Source of the DNA: JACDCA01 sp963810305
Lineage (GTDB): Bacteria; Acidobacteriota; Vicinamibacteria; Vicinamibacterales; 2-12-FULL-66-21
Direction of reading: 5' to 3'
DNA length: 64,000 bases
Assembly: GCA_963810305.1 (NCBI GenBank)
Contig: CAWEMY010000006.1
Location: forward strand, 186,001 to 250,000
The notes under the pieces: model-generated
Seen by the model: only the letters and a program-made list of their open reading frames with translations
Databases searched by the model: none
What the model was told of the DNA's origin: nothing
Shown: positions 51,541-59,759 of the stretch, in pieces
Numbering within the stretch: the first letter of the stretch is position 1
How the letters are laid out: every line of letters starts with the position of its first letter
Translations under genes and position numbers: made by a program

Positions 51541-53148
51541 TTATTGCGAGGACGTCTTCGAGACGCGTGAGCGCTTCTGCTTTTCGACCATCGTTGCGAC
51601 GTCGGCGAGCAGCTGCTTCGCGTCGTACACGATACCGTCCTTGATCGTGTACTTCACGCCGCCAACCTGCTCGGGCCTGGCGGTCTTGTCGTTCAGCTTC
51701 AGCGCGCCAGTCCCGTAGAGGACCTTGAAGTTCTGCAGCGGATTCTGATCGACGATGACCATGTCGGCGAGCATGCCGGCGCGCACGGTGCCGAAATCCG
51801 GCGTCTTCCCCTTTGGTTCGGCCAGCGTCAACGCGCCGTTCATCGTCGCCGCCTGAATCACTTCCAGCGGATGGAATCCGGCTTCCTGCAGCATCTCGAG
51901 TTCGTTGATGTACCCGAAGCCGTAGGTCTGATAGATGAATCCTGAATCCGAGCCCGTCGTCACGCGCCCGCCCATCTTCTTGTAATCGTTGAGCAGCCTG
52001 AACCAGACCTGGTAGAAGTTGCGCCAGGCAATTTCATCCTCGGTGGTCCAGTAGAACCAGTAGGAGCCGTGATTCGAGCGACTCGGCGTGTAGAAGTCCA
52101 TCAGCGACGGCAGCGTGTAGCGGTCGTGCCAGTCGGCGTTGCGGAACTTCATCAGATCGCGTCCCGCCGAGTAGATCGTCATCGTCGGATCGAAGACGGT
52201 ACCGAGCTTCAGGTGCTCCTCGAGATACGCCTTCCACTGCGGGCTGCCCGGCTCGTGGATCTTGTCCCAGAGCCGCGCCACCTGGCCGAAGCGCCACTGC
52301 TCGTCGGCGGCGTTCATGTCGACCGGCCATGGCTGGACGACGTAGTCCTTCAGCAGCGATTCGAAGTGACCGTAGAAATGCGTGACGGTGCCGAGGCCGA
52401 GACGCGCCGCCTTGATCGCGTTCATTTGCGCGACGCCGCTCTGCTGCAGATGGGCGGTCGATCCGAGCCCGTTCTTCTTTGCTTCGTCGAGCAACGCCGC
52501 CATGATCTCGGGACGGTCGGCGCCGAGCTTCAGGCCGTCGATGCCGTTGGCGGCAGCCCATCGCACGTAGGCGCGCGCCTTCTCCGGCGAATCGATGCTC
52601 CCCTGGTCCCATCCGCTGCCGGGTCGCTGGTAGTTGTAGATCCGCGGCGCCACGATCTCGTTCTTCGCGCTGCGTTCCTTGTCCTTGACCGCCACCGCAT
52701 GACTACCGAGCGAGACACCGCGCACCGTGGTTACCCCGTGCGCGAGCCATAGCTTGTAGGCGTATTCCGCATCTTCGTTCTTGGGCGCGCCTCCGGCGTG
52801 CACGTGCATGTCGACGAATCCGGGCAGCAGATACATGCCGGTGGCGTCGAGCTCATGATCGGCCTGCGGATCGCGGTTCTGCCGCACCGGCAATCCCGGC
52901 GTGCCCGCGCTACGGACAGCGGTAATGCGATTGCCGGAGACGATGACGTCCACGGGGCCGGTCGGAGGCGCACCGGTGCCGTCGATCAGCATCACGCCGC
53001 GAATAGCGAGGGTTTTGAACGGGCCTTTTCCTTCGTCCGACCTCCGGTCGGGCGCGCCCTTCAGCGTCTCGCGCTGCTGGGCGCCGGGGTGGGCGACGAG
53101 GAAGACGAGCGCGAAGGCGGCGGCCACCAGACGAGAAAAGCTGCTCAT
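51541..53148 (-). CDS. Secreted amidohydrolase
   Basis: A 535-residue protein with a signal peptide ending in AHPGA-Q and an amidohydrolase domain: GFVDMHVHAGG for the first metal pair, GLKLGADRPE and TAHLQQSGVAQ mid-domain, HFYGHFE with a metal His, and TTGSDSGFIY with the catalytic Asp. The C-terminus completes the beta-sandwich with DFGTVRAGMLADMVIVD. It is paralogous in plan to the amidohydrolase at 14379-15731 but longer. Likely periplasmic or extracellular breakdown of a cyclic amide or dipeptide. Confidence 0.85.
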   Translation of the reverse strand: MSSFSRLVAAAFALVFLVAHPGAQQRETLKGAPDRRSDEGKGPFKTLAIRGVMLIDGTGAPPTGPVDVIVSGNRITAVRSAGTPGLPVRQNRDPQADHELDATGMYLLPGFVDMHVHAGGAPKNEDAEYAYKLWLAHGVTTVRGVSLGSHAVAVKDKERSAKNEIVAPRIYNYQRPGSGWDQGSIDSPEKARAYVRWAAANGIDGLKLGADRPEIMAALLDEAKKNGLGSTAHLQQSGVAQMNAIKAARLGLGTVTHFYGHFESLLKDYVVQPWPVDMNAADEQWRFGQVARLWDKIHEPGSPQWKAYLEEHLKLGTVFDPTMTIYSAGRDLMKFRNADWHDRYTLPSLMDFYTPSRSNHGSYWFYWTTEDEIAWRNFYQVWFRLLNDYKKMGGRVTTGSDSGFIYQTYGFGYINELEMLQEAGFHPLEVIQAATMNGALTLAEPKGKTPDFGTVRAGMLADMVIVDQNPLQNFKVLYGTGALKLNDKTARPEQVGGVKYTIKDGIVYDAKQLLADVATMVEKQKRSRVSKTSSQ

Positions 53149-53172
53149 AACGGCGGGTATGTTACAGGAATT

Positions 53173-53580
53173 TCAGAACGGGTCGACCACGGCAATACCG
53201 GCCTTCTCGAAGTCCGCGCGGTTACGTGTCGCGATCGTGAGCCCGTGGGTGAGAGCGGTTGCGGCAATGAGGCTGTCTTTGATCGGCATCGCCTTGCCGG
53301 ATGCGCGTAATCGAGCGAGCAGTTGCGCCCATCGTAGACCGGTCGCTCCGTCCCAGGAAATGCAGTGAAGGCGCGACACACCGAGGTCGAACCACCGCTC
53401 GAGTCTCGCCCGGCGCGCTCCCTTGGGCAACAACAGAATGCCGAAGCGGATCTCTCCCAGAATAAACGGGTCGACCGCAAGGTCGCGCTCGTTCTGGCGA
53501 AGCCATTCGACGACGCGCCGGTGCGGCGCTGGTTTGGTTGGTTCGCTCAGCACGTTGGCGTCGACCAGGAATGTCATCAT
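53173..53580 (-). CDS. vapC: VapC-type PIN-domain toxin (RNase)
   Basis: A 135-residue PIN-domain protein with the acidic active-site set D7 (FLVDANVLSE), E43 (LGEIRFGI), D102 (IKDSLIAA) and D123 (NRADFEKAG), which binds magnesium for RNA cleavage. The start overlaps the stop of the antitoxin gene (ATGA), the usual vapBC order. VapC toxins cut tRNA or rRNA and are inhibited by the antitoxin. A complete, apparently functional pair. Confidence 0.9.
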   Translation of the reverse strand: MMTFLVDANVLSEPTKPAPHRRVVEWLRQNERDLAVDPFILGEIRFGILLLPKGARRARLERWFDLGVSRLHCISWDGATGLRWAQLLARLRASGKAMPIKDSLIAATALTHGLTIATRNRADFEKAGIAVVDPF

Positions 53581-53804
53581 AAGGTGTCGGTCGAATCGGA
53601 TTCGATCGGGACGAAATAGCCCTTCTCCGGACAAGCCAGGAGCCAGTCGATCACTCCGTCGTTCGGGATCGCGCGGCGGACGATGCGATACTCGCCGCGC
53701 GCGATCCGCTCGACGTCGAATTCCTCTCCGGCTTCGATCCGGTCGAGGTGCCGCAATTCCGCCGGCAGGACGATCTGTCCTTTCGATGACACGGTGGTCT
53801 TCAC
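53577..53804 (-). CDS. vapB: VapB-type antitoxin, AbrB/SpoVT-like
   Basis: A 75-residue protein with an N-terminal AbrB-type swapped-hairpin DNA-binding domain (TTVSSKGQIVLPAELR) and an acidic C-terminal tail rich in Asp and Glu that should wrap the toxin. The GTG at 53804 sits six bases after a good -10 element, which decides the start and implies a leaderless mRNA. The toxin-antitoxin complex probably represses the promoter at the inverted repeat 53809-53825. Confidence 0.85.
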   Translation of the reverse strand: MKTTVSSKGQIVLPAELRHLDRIEAGEEFDVERIARGEYRIVRRAIPNDGVIDWLLACPEKGYFVPIESDSTDTL

Positions 53805-53808
53805 GAAG

Positions 53809-53839
53809 GTAAGATAGCGTCTTACTTGCTGCCAGTCAA
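53809..53839 (-). promoter_or_regulatory. vapBC promoter and operator
   Basis: On the minus strand: TTGACT (53839-53834), 17-base spacer, TATCTT (53816-53811), then six bases to the GTG at 53804. The inverted repeat GTAAGA-tagcg-TCTTAC (53809-53825) overlaps the -10 and the spacer, a typical autoregulatory site. Confidence 0.7.
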
Positions 53840-53863
53840 ATCCCAAGGCTGAACCGGGTAACG

Positions 53864-54655
53864 TCACCCGAGGCAGACCCAGACGCCAAAGGCCGCGACC
53901 CACCCGCCGATGATGTCAATCGCATAGTGATAACGCCCAAGGACCGCGCCCGCAGACACCGCGGCAGCGGCCACGAACATCGCAGCAACCACCCCGGCAG
54001 GTGCTGCGACAACCAGCAGCGCGGCGGCGAGCGCCTCGGCCGCATGGCCACTCGGGACGGTGTTCATCCTGATGCTGGCGTGGTGGAGCATGCTGAGATT
54101 CAGCCGGCGCAGCCGCGACGTCCAGGGATGCGAGGGTTCGAGCGCGCGGGGCGGGCGGGTTTGAACGAACGGCAGCATCGCGAAGCACACGAAGTCGGTC
54201 ACCAGGACCACCGTCCAGAAGCGGTCGGCGTCAGGCGCCGGCGAATATGTGAGGTGCAGCAGGAGCGCGATCGGGATCAGGGGATAGACACCCGCGTACG
54301 CGAGCTCGAGAATCTCGGCAATCCAGGACGGCGTGCGGCGGACGACTTCCGGGATCCCCAGCGCCCGATCGGCCGCCATGAGAGTCCCCTCGATCCCGAA
54401 CATCGGCCCGCGCCACAGAAAGCCGCTGGCCCGGTAGGCGATGAGGAGGACGATCGGAGGCAGGATCACCGACCGGAGCCAGAACGCATCGGTCCATGCC
54501 GCCGCCAGCGAAAGCGCCAGTCCGAATACTGACGTTCCGGCCGCGAGCAGGCGCGCCTGGGGAGACAGATCCCTGGTGAGAAGCGCCGCCCCGGCGATGA
54601 AGACGAAGTATGGAACGCTGGCCGCAGACCATCCTGGCATGATTGGAATGCGCAA
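53864..54655 (-). CDS. PAP2-superfamily membrane phosphatase
   Basis: A 263-residue protein with about seven hydrophobic segments. The phosphatase motifs are incomplete in order but recognisable: NTVPSGHAAEA for the catalytic His region and GRYHYAIDIIGG for the last motif. The first (KxxxxxxRP) motif is present only in a weak form (FVQTRPPRALEP). PAP2 enzymes remove phosphate from lipid carriers or sphingolipids. The start could also be the ATG at 54640. Co-directional with and 22 bases downstream of ADOP 5. Confidence 0.78.
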   Translation of the reverse strand: MRIPIMPGWSAASVPYFVFIAGAALLTRDLSPQARLLAAGTSVFGLALSLAAAWTDAFWLRSVILPPIVLLIAYRASGFLWRGPMFGIEGTLMAADRALGIPEVVRRTPSWIAEILELAYAGVYPLIPIALLLHLTYSPAPDADRFWTVVLVTDFVCFAMLPFVQTRPPRALEPSHPWTSRLRRLNLSMLHHASIRMNTVPSGHAAEALAAALLVVAAPAGVVAAMFVAAAAVSAGAVLGRYHYAIDIIGGWVAAFGVWVCLG

Positions 54656-54676
54656 ACGGCGCCGCGAAGGGCTCAG

Positions 54677-57172
54677 CTATTCGTCGCGCAAAGCCACCAT
54701 CGGGTCCAGCCGCGAGGCGCGCCACGCCGGCAGCCCGCAGGCAATGACGGCAATGATCAGGAAGCCCGCCGCCATCGCGGCGAAGGTTGCCGGATCCGTC
54801 GGCTCGACACCGACGAGCATCGTCCGCATCGCGCCGGTGAGCAGGAACGCAGCGGCGATGCCGGCCGCGATCCCTACCGCACTCAGCCGCAAACCTTGAG
54901 TCACCATCATTCTGAAGATGCTGCCGTGCGCGGCGCCGAACGCCATGCGCACGCCGATCTCCGACGTCCGCTGTCTGACGGTCGTCGACAGCACGCTATA
55001 GAGGCCCACCGCGGCGAGAATCAGCGCGACGGCTGCGAAGATCCCGATGAGAACCAGCGCGAACTTCGTCTGCCCCTGCGCGCGTTCGACAAACGACATC
55101 ATCGGCTGCACTTCGATCGCACCGGTGCGTGGATTGAGCTCGCTCACCAGCGCGCGCGCGGCTGGCGCCAAGGCCATGGGATCGCCCGACGTCCGGATGG
55201 CCCACCGGCCGGCGACCCCGTGACCGAACTGGCCATCAGCCGCGAAGTAGGCTTCGCGCACTTCGCGCGCAAGACTGATGTGCCGCTGGTGATCGACGAC
55301 ACCGATGATTTCGTAGCGCTGCGCCTCTGGCGTGTTGATCCTGGCCAGGAGGGTCTTGCCCACGGCCGACTGGCCGGGGAACGCCTTGGCTGCGAGGATG
55401 CGGTCGACGACGAGAACGCGCCGGTCGGGCACATTGTCCGCCTCCGTAAACACGCGCCCCTCGATCACGCGAGTACGCATCGTGTCGAAGTACCCGGGCA
55501 GGACGACGTGTACGATCGCCTGCTTGAACTTCGTCGGATCCGAGGCAGCTTCCTCAGTGCCCCAGCGCGCCAAAGCCTCGACGCCGTCGAGCGGCATCGG
55601 AGTGACTGCCGTGGCGCTGACGACACCGGGCATCGCCTCGAGGCGCGCCTTCATGTTGCGCATGAACGCCTGGCGCGCCGCCGGGTCCGGCAGCCGCAGG
55701 TTGGGAACGTTCATCGTCAGAACGCCCTTCGGGTCGTAACCCGGATCCGTCCGCTGAAGGGCGACGAAGCTCCGGATCATCAGGCCGGACCCGACCAGCA
55801 GGACGAACGACAACGCGACTTCGAGCGTGACGACGGCGCTCCGCATCCATCCGCCGGAAGAGAGCGAGCCCGTGCGTCCGGCGCGCCGCAGCAGGTCCAT
55901 CACGTCCGGCCGCGAGGCGCGAATGGCCGGCAACAATCCGAAGACGAGCACCGACAGAAGTCCGGCCAGTGCGGCAAAGGTGATGACAACCGGATCGATG
56001 CCGACGTGGGTCATCCGCGGCAGGTTTTCTGGACCGAGAGCGAGCAACGCCCGAATGCCTCCCCAGGTCAGCGCCAGGCCGAGGGCGATGGCCAGCCCGG
56101 CGAGAAGCACGCTTTCAGCCAGAAGCTGCCGCACCAGCCGCCATCGGCTGCTGCCGAGCGCCGCACGCACTGCCAGCTCGCGCTCGCGCGCAGCCGCACG
56201 AATCAGCAGCAGATTGGCGACGTTGGCGCACGCAATCAACAGAACGAAGATCACCGCGCCCATCAGCGCCACGATCACCGGACGCACGTCGTGCACGAGA
56301 TCTTCGTGCATCGGCTCGATCCGGAAGGCTATTCCGGCGGTCTGCTTGATCGGAAATTTCGAGCGCAGGTCGGCGGCCACTGCGTCCACGTCCCGCTGAG
56401 CGTCGGCGACGTCAAGACCGGGCTCGAGCCTTCCGATCACCCGCAGAAATACATTCACCCGAGACCCGGCGGCAAAGTTGAGACGTAATGGCGTCCACAG
56501 ATCCGGCGCCACTTCGACGTTGATGTCGGGCGGATACAGCAGCTCGAAACCCTGCTGGAGCACGCCGATAATTTCGAACGGCTGGTCGCCCAGACGAACG
56601 ACCGTGCCGATGACGCCTGGATTGGCGCCGAACCGCCGTTGCCAGAATTCGTAGCTGAGGATTGTCTTTGGTGGAGGCGGCGGAGCCACAGGTGCCGCCT
56701 GGGGCTGCCCTGGACCTGGTTGCGGCGGCGGGGGAAGCGGCGCGCCGTCCGCGTCCGTGAAATCGCTCCCCAACGCCATCCTGACGCCGAGGACTCTGAA
56801 CAGATTCGGTGTGGCACCACCCGTGCGAACCTGCTCGGCCTCCGTCCGGCCTGGGGTGACGAAGACCTGCCGGCCGGTGACGAGTGCCGCGAGCCCGTCG
56901 AATGATTTCGTCTGCAGCCGCAGGTCGTGAAAGTCCGCCGGAGGCCAGGGAAAGTCTGAGACGTTGCGCGCGCGCATGTCGTTCGCGATGTGCACCAGCC
57001 GCTCAGGCTGCTGGTAGGGCAACGGGCGCAGCAGCACGGCATTGACGACGCTGAAAATTGCCGCCGAGGCACCGATGCCGAGCGCGAGCGTGAGCACCGC
57101 CGTCACTGCGAATGCCGGCTTCTTTGCGAACGTCCGCGCCGCGTACGCGAGGTCAGAAAGAAATGCGCTCAT
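54677..57172 (-). CDS. ADOP permease 5, with proline-rich periplasmic loop
   Basis: An 831-residue ADOP protein: FLSDLAYAARTFAKKPAFAV, LALGIGASAAIFSVVNAVLL, mid-segment AVRAALGSSRWRLVRQLLAESV and C-terminal LPAWRASRLDPMVALRDE. The first periplasmic domain contains a Pro/Gln-rich insertion (PLPPPPQPGPGQPQAAP..., about residues 146-170) absent from the other five. No prefix domain and no PadR neighbour. It shares a short 53-base divergent promoter region with ADOP 6, so both may be co-regulated. Confidence 0.88.
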   Translation of the reverse strand: MSAFLSDLAYAARTFAKKPAFAVTAVLTLALGIGASAAIFSVVNAVLLRPLPYQQPERLVHIANDMRARNVSDFPWPPADFHDLRLQTKSFDGLAALVTGRQVFVTPGRTEAEQVRTGGATPNLFRVLGVRMALGSDFTDADGAPLPPPPQPGPGQPQAAPVAPPPPPKTILSYEFWQRRFGANPGVIGTVVRLGDQPFEIIGVLQQGFELLYPPDINVEVAPDLWTPLRLNFAAGSRVNVFLRVIGRLEPGLDVADAQRDVDAVAADLRSKFPIKQTAGIAFRIEPMHEDLVHDVRPVIVALMGAVIFVLLIACANVANLLLIRAAARERELAVRAALGSSRWRLVRQLLAESVLLAGLAIALGLALTWGGIRALLALGPENLPRMTHVGIDPVVITFAALAGLLSVLVFGLLPAIRASRPDVMDLLRRAGRTGSLSSGGWMRSAVVTLEVALSFVLLVGSGLMIRSFVALQRTDPGYDPKGVLTMNVPNLRLPDPAARQAFMRNMKARLEAMPGVVSATAVTPMPLDGVEALARWGTEEAASDPTKFKQAIVHVVLPGYFDTMRTRVIEGRVFTEADNVPDRRVLVVDRILAAKAFPGQSAVGKTLLARINTPEAQRYEIIGVVDHQRHISLAREVREAYFAADGQFGHGVAGRWAIRTSGDPMALAPAARALVSELNPRTGAIEVQPMMSFVERAQGQTKFALVLIGIFAAVALILAAVGLYSVLSTTVRQRTSEIGVRMAFGAAHGSIFRMMVTQGLRLSAVGIAAGIAAAFLLTGAMRTMLVGVEPTDPATFAAMAAGFLIIAVIACGLPAWRASRLDPMVALRDE

Positions 57173-57181
57173 AATGCCGGG

Positions 57182-57210
57182 ATTCTACGACCAACGGGAC
57201 AAACGACCAA
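57182..57210 (-). promoter_or_regulatory. Promoter of ADOP 5 in the divergent 53-base gap
   Basis: Minus strand: TTGGTC (57210-57205), 17-base spacer, TAGAAT (57187-57182), then nine bases to the ATG at 57172. The opposite strand must carry the ADOP 6 promoter in the same space; no equally good match is seen there. The GACCAAC word occurs twice (57190-57195 region and 57205-57211), suggesting a shared operator. Confidence 0.45.
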
Positions 57211-57225
57211 CACGTCTAACCACCC

Positions 57226-59676
57226 ATGCATGACGACCTGAAAGCAGCGTTTCGGTCCCTGCGTAAATCCCCCACCTTCACGACGGTTGCCCTGACGGTG
57301 CTGGCGCTCGGGATCGGTGCCGGGACGGCGATCTTCTCGGTGGTGGACGCCGTCGTACTTCGCGCTCTCCCGTTTGACGAACACGACCGGCTGGCGGTCG
57401 TCCTCGAGCACGACACCACCAAAGCCACGACCTTCGGCGGCGGCTCGACTACGCCGCAGACCTACCTCGACTGGCGGCGGATGCAGGACTCGTTCGATGG
57501 TCTGGCCTACGTATCGAACTTCGCCTTCCGATTGAAAAACGAGAGCGGAGAGCCGGCCGACGCACGAGGCTACCGTGTGACCTGGGAGTTCTTCCCGATG
57601 TTGCGGGTCCAGCCGCTGCTCGGGCGGAACTTCACCGCGGAGGACGAGATCGAAGGTCGCCATCGGGTCGCGATCCTGAGCCATGGGTTCTGGCAGCGCA
57701 CGTTCGGCGGTTCGCCGGACGTCATCGGAAAGACGATCCAGCTCAGTGACGAATCATGGGAGATCGTCGGCGTGATGCCGCGCTGGTTTGCGTATCCGGT
57801 CGGTGCGGAACGCCCGACGGAGATCTACGCCCCCACATGGTTCAGGAGCGAAGACAAGGTCCGGGGCGGCAACCGGAGCTACAACGGCCTGATCGTCGGC
57901 CGGCTCAGAAATGGCGTGTCGCTTCAGCAGGCTCACGAACAGATGAACGGGGTCTCGGTGGCACTCGACCGGCAGTACCCGAAGTGGAGCCCGGGTCGAC
58001 GCACGCGGGTGATCACGCTGCAGGAACACCTCGTTGGCCGCGTGCGCGGCTGGATGCTGATGCTGCTCGGGGCCGTCGGGCTGGTGCTGCTGATCGCCTG
58101 TGCCAATGTCGCGAACCTCATGCTCGCACGCGCGACGGTGCGCGGACGTGAGATGGGTATCCGCGCCGCACTCGGGGCCAGCCGATGGCGGCTCGTCCGC
58201 GGTCTTCTGGTCGAAGGACTCCTCCTGTCGACCGCCGGCGCAGTGATCGGCGTCCTGATCGCGTATCTCGGCGTGCAGGGCATTCGCGCCTGGCTCCCGG
58301 CCGGTCTGCCGCGCGTGGCATCCATCGGGATCGACCTCCGCGTGCTGTTCGTCACGATCGGTGCGGCGACTCTGAGCGGACTCTTCTTCGGCATCGTCCC
58401 GGCGCTTCAGTCGTCGCGCCCGGATCTGAGTACCGCGCTGAAAGACAGCGGACGATCTTCGACGGCGGGCGCATCGACGCAGCGGCTCCGGGGAGCGCTC
58501 GTCGTGGCGGAGGTGGCGTTGGCGGTGATGCTGCTCGTCGGTGCCGGCCTCTTCATCGGCAGCTTCATCCGCCTGATGCGGGTAGACACCGGCGTCGATT
58601 ACCACAACGTCCTGGTACTGAGCGTCAGCCCGCCGCAGCCGCCGGGCAAATTCGATTTCGACCGCGCCATCAAAGCCAGCCGCACTTACGTGCCGCAGAT
58701 GTACGAGGCCGTGCGGCGAGTGCCTGGCGTCGAAATGGCGGCGACGGTCTCCGGCGGTCTGCCACTGACCGGAAGCTGGAGCCGGACGAGTGTGACGATC
58801 CCGGGCCGCGGAGAGCTGAAGGGCGACGATGACTCGATCGACCGGCGCACCGTCTCGCCCGAATATCTGCGCACGCTGCGGATTCCGATCCTGAAGGGTC
58901 GTCAACTCGAAAGCACGGACGCCGAGAACTCCGAGCCGGTCGTGGTCATCAACGACGCGGCCGCGAAAAAGTATTTCCCCGGCGAAGAGGCGCTCGGCAA
59001 GCGCATCACGATCAACGACAAGGAGCGGACGATCGTCGGCGTCGCAGCCAACATCCGTCACCTCGGTCCGGAAACGCCGCCGAGACAGGAAGCCTATATC
59101 CCGTTTCTGCAGGATTCATCCATCGGCGCGACGCTGGTGATGCGGACGACCGGGGACCCGATGAAAGTGCTGCCGGCGGCGAAAGCGGCGATCTGGTCGG
59201 TGAACAGGGAGCAGCGGCTGACCGGCGACACGGTGACGCTCGAAGGCTACATGGATCGACTGATCGCGCAGCGGCGATTCAACATGGCGCTGCTGGCGCT
59301 CTTCGGGGGGCTCGGCCTGGTCATCGCCGCTGTCGGCATCTACGGCGTCATGGCCTACATCGTGGCGCAGCGCACCAGCGAGATCGGCGTCCGCATGGCG
59401 CTCGGGGCGACGCGGCGCGATGTGGTCGGGATGGTTCTCAAACGGGCGACGGTCCTGATGGCGCTCGGCCTTGCGCTCGGCGGGCTCGCCGCCTGGTATC
59501 TCAGTGTCACGCCGCGTCTCGGGTTGAAAACCTATCTGTTCGAAACGACGCCGACTGATGCCTGGATCTTCGCCGCGGCACTGGCAACGCTGGCCCTTGC
59601 GGGGCTCACCGCCAGTGCAATCCCGGCGCGGCGAGCGGCGTCGGTCGATCCGTTGATAGCCTTACGGCACGAGTAG
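57226..59676 (+). CDS. ADOP permease 6
   Basis: An 816-residue ADOP protein beginning MHDDLKAAFRSLRKSPTFTT and LALGIGAGTAIFSVVDAVVL, with mid-segment GIRAALGASRWRLVRGLLVEGL and ending IPARRAASVDPLIALRHE. Compared with ADOP 5 the first periplasmic domain has no proline insertion. Divergent to ADOP 5 and convergent with the second BNR propeller gene. No ATPase nearby, as typical of the family. Confidence 0.88.
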   Translation: MHDDLKAAFRSLRKSPTFTTVALTVLALGIGAGTAIFSVVDAVVLRALPFDEHDRLAVVLEHDTTKATTFGGGSTTPQTYLDWRRMQDSFDGLAYVSNFAFRLKNESGEPADARGYRVTWEFFPMLRVQPLLGRNFTAEDEIEGRHRVAILSHGFWQRTFGGSPDVIGKTIQLSDESWEIVGVMPRWFAYPVGAERPTEIYAPTWFRSEDKVRGGNRSYNGLIVGRLRNGVSLQQAHEQMNGVSVALDRQYPKWSPGRRTRVITLQEHLVGRVRGWMLMLLGAVGLVLLIACANVANLMLARATVRGREMGIRAALGASRWRLVRGLLVEGLLLSTAGAVIGVLIAYLGVQGIRAWLPAGLPRVASIGIDLRVLFVTIGAATLSGLFFGIVPALQSSRPDLSTALKDSGRSSTAGASTQRLRGALVVAEVALAVMLLVGAGLFIGSFIRLMRVDTGVDYHNVLVLSVSPPQPPGKFDFDRAIKASRTYVPQMYEAVRRVPGVEMAATVSGGLPLTGSWSRTSVTIPGRGELKGDDDSIDRRTVSPEYLRTLRIPILKGRQLESTDAENSEPVVVINDAAAKKYFPGEEALGKRITINDKERTIVGVAANIRHLGPETPPRQEAYIPFLQDSSIGATLVMRTTGDPMKVLPAAKAAIWSVNREQRLTGDTVTLEGYMDRLIAQRRFNMALLALFGGLGLVIAAVGIYGVMAYIVAQRTSEIGVRMALGATRRDVVGMVLKRATVLMALGLALGGLAAWYLSVTPRLGLKTYLFETTPTDAWIFAAALATLALAGLTASAIPARRAASVDPLIALRHE

Positions 59677-59757
59677 TGCGGGGTGCGGGAGTGCGGCAGC
59701 GCGCACCGCGCACCTGCGCATCGCGCCCCCCGCACTCCCGCACCGCGCATCGCGCGC
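59677..59757. repeat. Heptamer array (GCGGGGT/GCGCACC types) with inverted arms between convergent genes
   Basis: GGTGCGGGAGTGCGG on the left and its reverse complement CCGCACTCCCGCACC on the right form a perfect 15-bp inverted repeat. Between and after them GCGCACC, TGCGCAT and CGCGCAT units keep the period of seven. It fills the whole gap between ADOP 6 (+) and the BNR propeller gene (-). Confidence 0.8.
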
Positions 59758-59759
59758 CG

